Source: a virus
Strand: one strand, 5' to 3'
Virus record (IMG/VR): IMGVR_UViG_3300037264_001145
Location: 1-64,000 of that record
DNA length: 64,000 nucleotides
The notes under the pieces were generated by a model. That model was not told where the DNA came from. It saw only the letters and a program-made list of their open reading frames with translations, and ran no database searches. Position numbers and translations under genes: made by a program. Each line of letters begins with the position of its first letter. The stretch's first letter is position 1. Below are positions 47,536 to 57,330 of this stretch, piece by piece.

Positions 47536-47892
47536 ATGGACCAACTTGATCGTCTAGCTGATTTAAGAAAAAAACAATTGAACGACGCTAAAGTTAGTAG
47601 GAATGAAAAAAACAAGGAAAGGTTTAAGAATATTTGCAAGAAAAAATTTCAAACATGTTTCATTTTCCCCTTAGCGGAATTCGAGGAGGCGTTTGGTAAA
47701 GAATTATTGGGAACAGGATCTCAAGAATATGAATTGACGGACGAGCAAAAGGCAAACAGGATTAAATGGAATCAACTTAGAAAAAACATTTTGGACAAAG
47801 GAAATTCACAGATGAGGGCTTTTTTGTCGGAGATTGAATTGTACGATATTCAATACCGAGGATATCATGTCAATTTTACGGGAGCAAAATAA
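47536..47892 (+). CDS. Tail-region hypothetical protein, 118 residues
   Basis: The product starts behind GGGGAAG with a strongly charged helix (DRLADLRKKQLNDAKVSRNEKNKERF) and then has PLAEFEEAFGKELLG and an LTDEQKANRIKWNQLRKNILDKGNSQMRAF helix. It lies between two chaperone-like genes, overlapping the second by one base, so it probably belongs to the same assembly complex. No family motif is assigned. Confidence 0.65.
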   Translation: MDQLDRLADLRKKQLNDAKVSRNEKNKERFKNICKKKFQTCFIFPLAEFEEAFGKELLGTGSQEYELTDEQKANRIKWNQLRKNILDKGNSQMRAFLSEIELYDIQYRGYHVNFTGAK

Positions 47893-48731
47893 TGGAAGAC
47901 GTTAAGGAATATTTGTTGGCCAAAAGTGAGGACGGGGTAGATGTTGAAATTTATGTTATTTCTCCAACACATAAAATAATTCAAGATGCGAGTTTAATCT
48001 ATAATATGAAAGTTGCTTCTCTTATACGAGGAGGGAAAAATGTTAACGAAAGATTGCTTTTACGAGCAGAAGTAGAAGAATATTTAGAAAAATTTAATAT
48101 ATGGACCAATGAGGATAGATTGCGAATGGAACAACTAGGATTACGTATTCGATCAATAGAACTCTTGATGAAAAAGGGCGGGATAAAATTATCCGAAGGC
48201 AGACAATTAACAATAGAGACAGGAAGATTAAGAGAACAAATGCTTCAGTTGTATAACAAAAGACAACAATTAGATTCTGCTACAATAGAATCTGTTGCAG
48301 AAAATCACAGATTTAATTTTCTTATCTCTCAATGTGTTTTCAAAAAATCAACGGAACAACCATATTATGGAAGTTTCACTGACTATTTGAATAGGTCTTT
48401 TGAGCAAGTCGCAATAACAGGGGCGAAGAAACTTGCGGAAATGTTATATGGATTGAGCGACAATATTAAAGATACTCTTTTTGAAAACAAGTGGCTTAAA
48501 AAGGCTGGATTTGTTAACGACGATGGAAAATATATAGATAAACAGGGAAGATTAACCGACATAGATGGTCGCCGCATTAACGAAAACGGAAGATTTATTG
48601 ACGAAGAAGGAAATCTTGTAGATAAACATGGAAATTCAGTTGACCAATCGGGGGATTTTCTTGTTGTTGAATCACAACCATTTATAGATGACGAAACTGG
48701 AAATGCGGTAGTGTTTAAAGAAGGTGATTAA
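47892..48731 (+). CDS. Tail assembly chaperone-like protein 2 with G-x3-D repeats
   Basis: The 279-residue product has an N-terminal strand domain, a helical middle (about residues 45-140) similar in layout to the first chaperone-like gene, and a C-terminal set of about seven consecutive seven-residue units of pattern xxGxxxD (for example NDDGKYID, KQGRLTD, ENGRFID, EEGNLVD) at about residues 206-255. These repeats look like a short beta-solenoid or an acidic metal-binding run. It directly precedes the tape measure gene, the usual place of the second tail chaperone. Confidence 0.65.
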   Translation: MEDVKEYLLAKSEDGVDVEIYVISPTHKIIQDASLIYNMKVASLIRGGKNVNERLLLRAEVEEYLEKFNIWTNEDRLRMEQLGLRIRSIELLMKKGGIKLSEGRQLTIETGRLREQMLQLYNKRQQLDSATIESVAENHRFNFLISQCVFKKSTEQPYYGSFTDYLNRSFEQVAITGAKKLAEMLYGLSDNIKDTLFENKWLKKAGFVNDDGKYIDKQGRLTDIDGRRINENGRFIDEEGNLVDKHGNSVDQSGDFLVVESQPFIDDETGNAVVFKEGD

Positions 48732-48733
48732 TA

Positions 48734-51700
48734 GTGGCAGCATTTGTTCTTGATGTCAATTTGCAGGTTCAAAAGGTTCTTGGCTTAGAGGCGGTTAAGC
48801 AGCAACTTGCTGGTGTTGACGGCTCTGCGGCCACTGTTGGTGTTGGCGTTAAGGGAGCGGCACAATCTGCAACTGCTCTTAACGCGACCGCTACTGCTGC
48901 AACGGCTGCGTCTGCAAGTATTGCAAATATAGGATTTGTTTCAAATAAATCGGAAGTAGAACTCGACAATCTTATAAAATCATTAAAATTATCTGGAGGC
49001 ACCATTGAAAAAACCGCTGGTCTTTTTGACGATTATGGTCATAGAGTAGGCTTGGCTGGAGCAAGATATTCTGCGTTTATTGCTGCTACTGCTATTCCAT
49101 TTGCCGGACTAGCTGCTTTAGGCGCTGGGGTACGGTCTATAGTAGAATTTGATAGTGCTATGATTAAATTATCTCAAATATTGCAACAACCACAAGATCA
49201 AATAGACGCCTTAAGAGAAAAAATGATTAAATTATCAACACAAACAGGAACGTCGCTAAAAGAGATATCTGATGCCGCCTCAACTCTTGCACAAGCTGGT
49301 TTTTTACAGAATACGGGAGATTTTGAAAAATTTCTGGAACCACTCGCCAAGGTTCCATTGCTTCCAACTTTCAAAGATATAGGACAAGCGACAGAAGGTG
49401 TTATTGCTGCGCTTGGTCAGTTTAAGGATGCCGCTCTTGAACCGATTGATGTATTGGACAAATTAACTAATGTTGCCGCTAAATTTGCTGTAGAATCATC
49501 GGACTTAAATACTGCTTTACAAATAGCTGGAGGAACATTTTCTCAACTTGGTGGAAGCATAGACGAATTTTTAGCTATATTCACTACCATAAGACAAACA
49601 ACGCGAGAAAACGCATCTTCTATCGCTACTGCGTTAAAAACTATTGCTACTAGACTTGCTCAACCAGTTACTATTGGTTTCTTGGAGGGGATAGGTGTTG
49701 CTGTTAAAAACGCCGAAGGAGAACTTCTTGGAGTGACTCAAATATTTGAAAATTTGCAAGAAGTTTTTAATGCGTCCGGAAAAGAACAACAAGCCAGAAT
49801 AGCAACACAGCTTGGTGGCGTTAGAAACGTTGGTCGTGTTTTAGCTGGTCTTAGAAACACCGATTTAACATCAGATGTTTTAAATGCTTCTTTAACTTCT
49901 TCCGGTACGGTTGCTGCTACTGCCGCAGAAGGAATGAAAAAATTAAGTGTGCAAATAGATCAGTTAATGGCAAGATTTATTGAATTAGCACAATCTTTAG
50001 CAGAACCATTGTTTATACCACTAATAGAGGGCGCGCTAGCTTTCGGAAACGCTATGGTTACTGTAATTGACGCCCTTGGACCAGCAATACCCTTGCTCGT
50101 ACAATTAATCGGAGTTGCCGCTGGACTAAAGATTTTTCAATTAGCTGCCGCCTCTATTGTAGCTTTTGGTCAATCGCTAGCTGCTCTTAAATTGCCTGGA
50201 ATAACCGCTGGATTAACTGGAATGGCGAATGCTGCCAAGGATATAAGCACGACAGCAGGAGGACAACAAGCCTTTGGTTTTGCTCAACCGCCTCCAGTTG
50301 CACAACAAGGCAAAGAACTGGTTACTGGTACGATTGGACAATTAGCTGGATTGTTAGCGGTAAAAGTAGCTACAGAACAACTAGCAGCCACTTTCGATAA
50401 AACTGATAATAGTGTTGTTAAGCTTGGTCTTAATGCTACGTCTACAGCGGCTACGCTCCTGGGTCTTGGTTCATTACTTGCTGGCAAATCTGTTGGTGGA
50501 CTGTTAAAGGGTGGCGCTTTTGGACTTTCTGGTGGAGCAATAGCTGGTGGTATCGCTGGTGTAGCCGGAGTTCAGGCTATTACAAGTCAATCAGACATAG
50601 ATATAGATGAGCTGGTTGCCAAAGCTGCAAAGACAATTAACGGTTTAGATATTAAAATAACCCAAGGAAGCGAAGAAGATTTAAGCAAAGCCGTTGATCA
50701 ATTGTCACAACCAATAGGTAGAGCTTTTCAAGGTATCGCAGACGAATTTGATATTGGTACTTTTGCTGGTTTTGCTCGTTCCGCTGCTGATCATCTTAAA
50801 AAGTTTTTTACTTTAGACGTAGACGCATTAGGTTTAGATACATCTGATGTTGTAACTACTGGGGGAGCTATAACCAATAAACAAGTTGAAAAATTTATTA
50901 AGGATATGCTTGGTTCAAACGGAGAAAAAGGAAACAAAATATTATCAGAAGCAATATTTGAATTTGGTTCCGATTTTTCGTCGGGGTTGCAGGGAAATTT
51001 AGAAAAATCTCTTGCTCCGTTCGCCGGTCTTGGGGTTGATATCGGAAAACTTGCTTCAAAAATTAGAGAAGAAATAGTTTCCCGCGCTGGTGGGATAGAA
51101 GGTTTAGCAAATCTTGCTAGAGAAGCACAGAAAAAAGCTGAAAACAAATTACTATCAGACAATTTTAAAAAGATTGCCGATGATTTAAAAAATCTTATAA
51201 TACCACAACAACTTGGTGGAGACTTAAGATTACTAGCTGAAGCAGTAAAAGAAACTGTTAAAATAATAAGTAGTGAAAATAGTACTTTTGATCAACTTTT
51301 TGGAACGGTTGGGAAAATAGCTACTCCAAAACTACCTACGAATATTGGAGAAGATGCTACAAAAGGTTTACTTAGACAGGGTGGAGGAGAAGGTGTTTTT
51401 GGGAAAGGAAATTTCGCGCAACTTGATAAGGCTACCCAAGAATTACTGAGATCGCAAAAGGGTATTGCTGATTTTCAAACAGCGGCAGAAGACATGTTCG
51501 CACAGATATCTAAAGGACTTGGTGGACTAGATTTTAATAACATAAGAGTTTTTGACGAGTTTACCAAAGATTTTCTAGCCAATAAAGGACTAGAGCTACC
51601 ACCAGAAACGAAAAAGGCTATTCAAGGTATAGCTCCTGCGTTAGCACAGAAATATAGTGAAGCAATAAGCGCTGGCAGAGCAGGACTAACAGACAAAGAA

Positions 51701-53701
51701 ATAGAAAGTACAATGGAGCAACTTTTTGAGCCACTGCAAAATATTCCAGATGTAGTTGTCAACAGTGCAAGGGAATTGATTAATGCTTCGAATGAAAAAG
51801 CTAATCGGCAACTTGAACTTTTGGACGCAAAGGCTCAAGTTGTAGCTACAGAGACCATCGCGCCACAAACAAGATTAGATGTAATTGCCGCAACGATAGA
51901 CCAACTTGGTCTCTCGGCATCAACCGCAAACACAGACATCCAAAGATTAGCTCAAGGAATGAGGGAAATTCCTGATGCTGACGATATTGGAACGACCGGG
52001 GGTAGAACTCAACGAGCTCCGTTTAATCGAAATCCAGAACAATCCTTGGATAATTTGGCTACAGACACTAAGTTTGCTACTGAATTAACCGATAAATACG
52101 CGGAATCTTTAGCTAGATCGGGAGCGGCACAGAAAAATTATAACGATATTTTCAACAATGTTATTCCTGGAAACCTTAAAGATGCTGAAAATGCTGTAAT
52201 GGATGCTAATGTTGAGCTAAGAGCTTTTAAATCATTAATAATAGAACTTGGCAGAGAAGTGGGTGTTGCTCGTAGTAATCCCATTAAAGGAGGGTCACAA
52301 GATACTCCATCCCAAGCGGACGATGTTGCTAGACAAAACAGGGCTAGGTCAAGGAATCTTGATGCTGTGCAGGAGATACTTGGACCTGTTGCCAAACTAC
52401 TAGAATTGAATGCCGTTGCCTCCGACTCTCAAATTTTTATGGATGCCAACATAATATTCAAGAATAGTGTTGATAGACTAGTTAGTGGTATATCTAGCAG
52501 TATTGATAAGTTAAATCAATTCATTGCTAATGCCGCTGTCGGAACAAAAGACGCGAGAGTTAAGCAATCTGAACCTTTTGATCAAAAAACTAATGGAAAT
52601 GTTCGTTTCGTACAAGACAGAGACGAAAAAGGAAACCCCACAGGTTTGAAAATTGTTCCGGGAGATTCGGATAAAGTAGTTAACAAAATATCCGAAATGA
52701 CTATTGCTGTGAATAAACTTGTTGATACTAGAAGACAAGAAGATCAGCGTGAACTTCAGAGGATGTCACGAACAGGCGATCCAGGTTTTGGACCAAATAT
52801 AGGAATAGACTTTAAAGACATTTCTAATCCATTAAGGGAAGTTGAAGAGGCTATAGTAGATCTTCCTGAAATGATAGCGGAAGAAAACAAAAGAAATCCG
52901 GGTGGACCGCTTAGTCCTCTTGGCACTGACAAGGCAGATATTGGGAAAAATCTTGGTTTCAACGCTACCAAAGGCGGGGGCGTAGAAATATTTCCTAGCG
53001 AAGAGATTAAAGAACTACTGGAAGGCGGTATTAAACCATCAAAGGGCATTAGACCAGAAGATATTGGAGGAGCAGAGAATGATGGTCCTGGGGCAAGCGC
53101 GGATGAAATCGGTGGAGCAGAACAATTCGCGGGCGGGGCGCAGATGTTCGAGTCTGCTGTACAATTTCTATCAGACTCTTTGGCTCCTTTGGATGGTGCT
53201 GTAGAAGGTATACGACTAGCAAATGAAACGCAAGCGTCAGTAGCCGCCGAAACTAACGCATCTTTTCTGTCTAGCTTATCGGAACAAATTTCGACAATGC
53301 TTGCGTCAATGCAACCTGGTGGTCCAGTAGATTCAGTCGCTCCAACAACTCCAACAAATGATGGTGCGGCTGAAGCCGCTACAGCACAACAAGTTGCTGC
53401 TACTAATGCAAATAGTCAAAAATTAGATAGTGTGGGAACTGAAATGGCAGGTGTTTCTAGCAAATTAGACCAAACAGCAGGTGCTTTAGCAAAAGGCATT
53501 AGTGTTCAAGTAAACGCTGTACAAAAAGTTAATGTAGATGTTACTGGTGTTTCACAAGAAATAGAAGGGATAGGAGAGCAATTTGCAGATGCAGCAAGGG
53601 CGATTGCAAAAGAACTGATTAATCAAGTGTTAAGCGATTTGGCTGCTGCTGCTGCAAGCACAGATGAATCCAATAATTTAGAAGGGGCAAAACTTTCATA
53701 A
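48734..53701 (+). CDS. Tape measure protein
   Basis: The 1655-residue product starts at GTG 48734 behind GAAGGTGA. It is Ala-rich and helical, with a conserved-looking tape-measure N-terminal domain (IVEFDSAMIKLSQILQQPQDQIDALREKMIKLSTQTGTSLKEISDAASTLAQAGF), hydrophobic Gly/Ala segments near residues 100-125, 435-500 and 570-620 that could insert into membranes, and low-complexity Ala/Gln regions near the end. Tape measures set tail length and help DNA entry. At about 0.15 nm per residue, a tail near 240-250 nm is suggested, which is a rule-of-thumb estimate. No lysozyme or peptidase motif was identified in it. Confidence 0.92.
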   Translation: MAAFVLDVNLQVQKVLGLEAVKQQLAGVDGSAATVGVGVKGAAQSATALNATATAATAASASIANIGFVSNKSEVELDNLIKSLKLSGGTIEKTAGLFDDYGHRVGLAGARYSAFIAATAIPFAGLAALGAGVRSIVEFDSAMIKLSQILQQPQDQIDALREKMIKLSTQTGTSLKEISDAASTLAQAGFLQNTGDFEKFLEPLAKVPLLPTFKDIGQATEGVIAALGQFKDAALEPIDVLDKLTNVAAKFAVESSDLNTALQIAGGTFSQLGGSIDEFLAIFTTIRQTTRENASSIATALKTIATRLAQPVTIGFLEGIGVAVKNAEGELLGVTQIFENLQEVFNASGKEQQARIATQLGGVRNVGRVLAGLRNTDLTSDVLNASLTSSGTVAATAAEGMKKLSVQIDQLMARFIELAQSLAEPLFIPLIEGALAFGNAMVTVIDALGPAIPLLVQLIGVAAGLKIFQLAAASIVAFGQSLAALKLPGITAGLTGMANAAKDISTTAGGQQAFGFAQPPPVAQQGKELVTGTIGQLAGLLAVKVATEQLAATFDKTDNSVVKLGLNATSTAATLLGLGSLLAGKSVGGLLKGGAFGLSGGAIAGGIAGVAGVQAITSQSDIDIDELVAKAAKTINGLDIKITQGSEEDLSKAVDQLSQPIGRAFQGIADEFDIGTFAGFARSAADHLKKFFTLDVDALGLDTSDVVTTGGAITNKQVEKFIKDMLGSNGEKGNKILSEAIFEFGSDFSSGLQGNLEKSLAPFAGLGVDIGKLASKIREEIVSRAGGIEGLANLAREAQKKAENKLLSDNFKKIADDLKNLIIPQQLGGDLRLLAEAVKETVKIISSENSTFDQLFGTVGKIATPKLPTNIGEDATKGLLRQGGGEGVFGKGNFAQLDKATQELLRSQKGIADFQTAAEDMFAQISKGLGGLDFNNIRVFDEFTKDFLANKGLELPPETKKAIQGIAPALAQKYSEAISAGRAGLTDKEIESTMEQLFEPLQNIPDVVVNSARELINASNEKANRQLELLDAKAQVVATETIAPQTRLDVIAATIDQLGLSASTANTDIQRLAQGMREIPDADDIGTTGGRTQRAPFNRNPEQSLDNLATDTKFATELTDKYAESLARSGAAQKNYNDIFNNVIPGNLKDAENAVMDANVELRAFKSLIIELGREVGVARSNPIKGGSQDTPSQADDVARQNRARSRNLDAVQEILGPVAKLLELNAVASDSQIFMDANIIFKNSVDRLVSGISSSIDKLNQFIANAAVGTKDARVKQSEPFDQKTNGNVRFVQDRDEKGNPTGLKIVPGDSDKVVNKISEMTIAVNKLVDTRRQEDQRELQRMSRTGDPGFGPNIGIDFKDISNPLREVEEAIVDLPEMIAEENKRNPGGPLSPLGTDKADIGKNLGFNATKGGGVEIFPSEEIKELLEGGIKPSKGIRPEDIGGAENDGPGASADEIGGAEQFAGGAQMFESAVQFLSDSLAPLDGAVEGIRLANETQASVAAETNASFLSSLSEQISTMLASMQPGGPVDSVAPTTPTNDGAAEAATAQQVAATNANSQKLDSVGTEMAGVSSKLDQTAGALAKGISVQVNAVQKVNVDVTGVSQEIEGIGEQFADAARAIAKELINQVLSDLAAAAASTDESNNLEGAKLS

Positions 53702-53716
53702 AAGGAGTATGAGACA

Positions 53717-54532
53717 ATGGCAATTACATCGTTAGACGGTATTATCGCAGGTATGCAACCACCGGAGGATTTTTTGAAGGTCGGTGGAACAATGGAGGCT
53801 GCTGGGGTTCATTATTCTCCATTCTACGTATCTGGTAGACCGGGGGCGGCAACTGCACCAACTGGTTTGAATGGAACGGCCCTAACATCTTATGCTGGCC
53901 AAATTCCATTTCGCAATCCCACTAGTGGCAACTCTTATTTAGCAAGATTTTTTGCCGTAGCTGGTTTGACTGGCATTGCAATTCTTTGTGATAGATTGTG
54001 GCATAATGGTAGTATAAATGCCGCTACCACTACGGAACAAGCAATTACATTTCCAGGTTTGCCCGCAAGATGTCCTCCGGCAACAGGAAGTACTCCAGAT
54101 GCCAGTGGATATAATATTATGTGTGGAATAGAACTTTCTACTGGCGGCGCTGCTGGTGCTATCACAAATACCACACTTAATTATACTAACCAAGCAGGAA
54201 CAACTGGTAGAACTGGAACAATTGCTAGTTTTCCAGCAACTCCACAAGCTGGTACGTTTGTTCCATTTCAACTTCAAGCGGGCGACACTGGTATTCAAGC
54301 AATTGCAGGTATTACGCTTGGAACATCTTATGGTTCAGCGGTTCCTCATTTGGTGATGTATCGTATTCTTGCTCGCGTTGCTGTTCCGGATGTGATAATA
54401 GGAGGTACGGTAGACGCCATAAGTAGCGGCTTCCCTCGATTATATGACGATACAGTTCCATTTTTATTGTGGCTACCTTCGGCTGCTACGGCGATTACTC
54501 TTCAGGGGCATATGATTGTAACGCAAGGATAA
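53717..54532 (+). CDS. Conserved virion structural protein
   Basis: The 271-residue product contains QIPFRNPTSGNSYLARFFAVAGLTGIAILCDRLWHNG, NTTLNYTNQAGTTGRTGT and GFPRLYDDTVPFLLWLPSA, a signature I recognise from a widespread phage structural protein family of unknown exact role, usually encoded near tail genes. It is Ala/Thr/Gly-rich and beta-structured, and has AAAGGAG before the start. It lies between tape measure and tail-tip genes, so it may be a tail-tip or secondary tail protein. Confidence 0.75.
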   Translation: MAITSLDGIIAGMQPPEDFLKVGGTMEAAGVHYSPFYVSGRPGAATAPTGLNGTALTSYAGQIPFRNPTSGNSYLARFFAVAGLTGIAILCDRLWHNGSINAATTTEQAITFPGLPARCPPATGSTPDASGYNIMCGIELSTGGAAGAITNTTLNYTNQAGTTGRTGTIASFPATPQAGTFVPFQLQAGDTGIQAIAGITLGTSYGSAVPHLVMYRILARVAVPDVIIGGTVDAISSGFPRLYDDTVPFLLWLPSAATAITLQGHMIVTQG

Positions 54533-54535
54533 CAC

Positions 54536-55603
54536 ATGGCTACCATCAATGGACGTGGAGATTTTCCATTTTCCTCTGTGTGGCCCACAAGGATAGGTCT
54601 TACTCCGGAACAATTTAGGGGCAATTCTGATCAAGACCTTCAAACAGCTTTAGAGCAATGGTTCTTTCAACTCGGAGTCCCCATCAATGATTCTATAGGA
54701 CTGCGTATATCCACCATAGATTTCTGGTATAGTCCGTTAGATCTTTTTATCCCAGGTTACGATACAAAGTCTAACGAAGTTCCATTATTCATTTTTAATT
54801 CAGAAACAATAACTACAAGTGGTGATCTTTTTATTAATGGATACGATTTTGTTTCTGGAACAATAGGTCTCGTGGCCCTTAATCTAATACCAGCAACTGG
54901 GCAACTAAACCTTGTCATTCACGCCCCCCTGCCATCGAGCGGAACTTTTCCTTTATTTATAACTGGTTATAGGGAATCAATTCAGACAACCTTGTTCATG
55001 GCAGTAGATTCTAAAGACATAGCTACAAGTAGATCTTTCCATATCTACGGATCTCCAATAGGCGTAGATTATAGTTTCACAGGACAAAAGATTCCATTAT
55101 TTGTAAAAAGTAAAGTCGCGGATACCATATGGCCTCCGTTGGCATATAGCGTAACGTCCTTATTCATGCAAGCTATTGATGGAACTACAAGCAATAATGC
55201 GTACTGGTCACTATTTTTAAATTCAAACACCGTAATCAATAATGATTTAAGTCTTTACGTAAGCACTTACGAGCCAATAGTAAGTGGGACTATGGATTTA
55301 TTCATTGCTAGAATTCCAGACTATCCAGCACAAGATGGTTACACTCCGATAAATACTTATCAAACACTATTTCTTGAGACGCTGCCTGGAACACAACAAG
55401 AATTAGAACTATATATTTCTGGTATACCCGGACCATCTAACGAACAGATAGATTGTTTTGTAAAAGGTATTCTTGGTATTAATGACACTTTACCATTATT
55501 GTTGTATGGTATTTCTGGTGCGATTAATGATAGTGTGGATTTGTGTCTTTATGGAATTGGCGAACTTTCCGATCCCATAAGCTTATTTGTTAGGGGGTAC
55601 TAA
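54536..55603 (+). CDS. Tail protein with divergent DLFI repeats
   Basis: The 355-residue product begins with a domain (FPFSSVWPTRIGLTPEQFRGNSDQDLQTALEQWFFQLGVPIND) and then has around 15 divergent DLFI-type units, such as LDLFIPGYDTKSNE, GDLFINGYDFVSG, LELYISGIPGPSNEQ and ISLFVRGY at the very end. Unit lengths vary more than in the giant protein and copies are less alike, so this looks like an older array. It links the repeat family to the tail tip as well as to the adhesin locus. Confidence 0.7.
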   Translation: MATINGRGDFPFSSVWPTRIGLTPEQFRGNSDQDLQTALEQWFFQLGVPINDSIGLRISTIDFWYSPLDLFIPGYDTKSNEVPLFIFNSETITTSGDLFINGYDFVSGTIGLVALNLIPATGQLNLVIHAPLPSSGTFPLFITGYRESIQTTLFMAVDSKDIATSRSFHIYGSPIGVDYSFTGQKIPLFVKSKVADTIWPPLAYSVTSLFMQAIDGTTSNNAYWSLFLNSNTVINNDLSLYVSTYEPIVSGTMDLFIARIPDYPAQDGYTPINTYQTLFLETLPGTQQELELYISGIPGPSNEQIDCFVKGILGINDTLPLLLYGISGAINDSVDLCLYGIGELSDPISLFVRGY

Positions 55604-57321
55604 TGGCTAGAGTAATATATGACGGGAAAGCTATAATTCCGGCACCACTAGTGCAAGTGACCAAAGATTATATTAGAACACAAGATGGCACAAAAATAAG
55701 TGCTCTCTGGGGGATTGAACTAACTGGTACAGCCCTACCATTCAGAGGATCTCCTAGTGGCAATTTTGTTTCACCAGCAAATGCTTTTTGGACATTGGCC
55801 GGTGATCCTCCGGACGAAACTTTTGCAGATAACGACGGCGCTTTTTCAAGCCTGGTAAAAAAAGAAGAAGCCCTTAGATATTTATTTAGTTTCGATGGAC
55901 AGTTATTAGAATTGTATGCTGGCGCTTCTCCGGCTACTATAAGATGTAATCCTAGAGTTGTTTCGGTAGAATTTTCGTCGGGTCAGTGGGTTGATAGATT
56001 AGAATATTCTATAAGATTAGAGGCCGATTGGGTACAGATTGCCGGTTTAGCAAAAAGTACGGAAGATACTTTTGAAGTTGAGTTGATAAGTGACGGGCAA
56101 GAAAAATGGTCTTTTAACGAAGTAACTGGACAAAGTGGTGTGATCCAAGAAGTTTCTCATACTATCACAGCCCAAGGTATTTTAGGGTATGACGCAACAG
56201 GACTTCCTTATTCTGGCGCTGGAGAAACAGCGGGTGGAGAGGCGTGGAAGCACGCGAAGACTTGGTGTGACAATAGGGTGCTTGGGTTTGTTGATCCCGA
56301 TGTGATGCTTGCTGTTCTTGGTGTGACAGGGTTAATTGGTGGGTCTTATGTAAAAAGTTCTAGCATGGGGGAACTCGATGGAGAATATTCCGTTACAGAG
56401 GAGTGGGTTTTATCTCCTCAAAACTATTTTATAGAAAAATCATTTTCGTATAATAGAAACAGGGATGGTGTCATAAGCGTAGATTATGATGGAAAAATTA
56501 TGGGGTTAGAGGACGGAGAAGCAACTGGTGGACCTCTAGCTATAGCAAATGCTAAAGCTGCTATTCCTTCAGATGCCACGGCAAAGACAGAGACAGAACA
56601 GGCTCTTTTAGGAATGTTGGGAACTTTTGTCTTAGGAGTTTCTCCGTCAGAGAAGAAAATTGTTATTGATAATGGAACCGCCGTAATAGACTTCTCTTTT
56701 GGTTGGACGGCTGATGACGAGGAAGAATATACAAGAAAATGTGAAGCGGGTCTTAGTTTCAATATTAATGATTCAACTTACACACTGACTTATAGTTGCG
56801 ATATTGAGGGTCATGGAGACACACCAGAAGACAGACTTGCCAACGCAGAACTTGGAATATTGAACGATGTAGATGCGAGAGCAGCGGCCATCGCGTTAAT
56901 TGGAACCTCCCTCCCTGTCGGTGTCACAATAGCTACGGATTTTCAATCATCTTCTGTATCCAAGAATGAAACCGAAGGAAGTGTTAGATTTTCTTATTCG
57001 TGGAAAAATGATGATGATGAATTCGGAAAATATGAAATTTCTATTGATATAGATTTCCCGCACGATGTCGTTGCTATACTACCAATCCCCGGAAGGGGAG
57101 CCGGACCAATCATCCAAGACATGGAAACAGTAACCCCACAGATAGTTACCGTCTCGCTTAATAGTCTTGGAAACGACACTAAACCAGATAACGCGACTAT
57201 TATTGGAATCATAGAAAATGCGGCTGGTTTTGCTGGTACGTGGCTATTACAAAATGATAAAGAAAATTATTCCCCAACAAGTAAGAAGTACACAAGGACA
57301 AGATCTTATTTAGTTGATTAG
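55603..57321 (+). CDS. Tail-tip structural protein, 572 residues
   Basis: The start overlaps the previous stop (TAATG). The product is beta-rich: an N-terminal domain (ARVIYDGKAIIPAPLVQVTKDYIRTQDGTKI...) is followed by two related domains around residues 260-400 and 400-540 with matching motifs (VTEEWVLSP/FSFGWTADDEEEY, FSYSWKNDDDEF). The layout is like distal tail or baseplate proteins with repeated immunoglobulin-like or tube-like domains. Function is inferred from location after the tape measure. Confidence 0.65.
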   Translation: MARVIYDGKAIIPAPLVQVTKDYIRTQDGTKISALWGIELTGTALPFRGSPSGNFVSPANAFWTLAGDPPDETFADNDGAFSSLVKKEEALRYLFSFDGQLLELYAGASPATIRCNPRVVSVEFSSGQWVDRLEYSIRLEADWVQIAGLAKSTEDTFEVELISDGQEKWSFNEVTGQSGVIQEVSHTITAQGILGYDATGLPYSGAGETAGGEAWKHAKTWCDNRVLGFVDPDVMLAVLGVTGLIGGSYVKSSSMGELDGEYSVTEEWVLSPQNYFIEKSFSYNRNRDGVISVDYDGKIMGLEDGEATGGPLAIANAKAAIPSDATAKTETEQALLGMLGTFVLGVSPSEKKIVIDNGTAVIDFSFGWTADDEEEYTRKCEAGLSFNINDSTYTLTYSCDIEGHGDTPEDRLANAELGILNDVDARAAAIALIGTSLPVGVTIATDFQSSSVSKNETEGSVRFSYSWKNDDDEFGKYEISIDIDFPHDVVAILPIPGRGAGPIIQDMETVTPQIVTVSLNSLGNDTKPDNATIIGIIENAAGFAGTWLLQNDKENYSPTSKKYTRTRSYLVD

Positions 57322-57330
57322 GAGAAAGAA

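Noticed and set aside
46446-48731. Programmed frameshift linking the tail chaperone genes
   Set aside because: The genes are separated by normal stops and starts with their own ribosome sites; no slippery heptamer was found at the junctions.
41051-53701. Contractile tail with sheath
   Set aside because: No sheath-like gene lies between neck, tube, chaperone and tape-measure genes. A sheath outside the window cannot be excluded but would be unusual.
53939-54298. 119-codon leftward frame
   Set aside because: It is a shadow on the opposite strand of a well-supported virion gene, Cys/Ser-rich from reverse translation of Ala/Thr/Gly codons.
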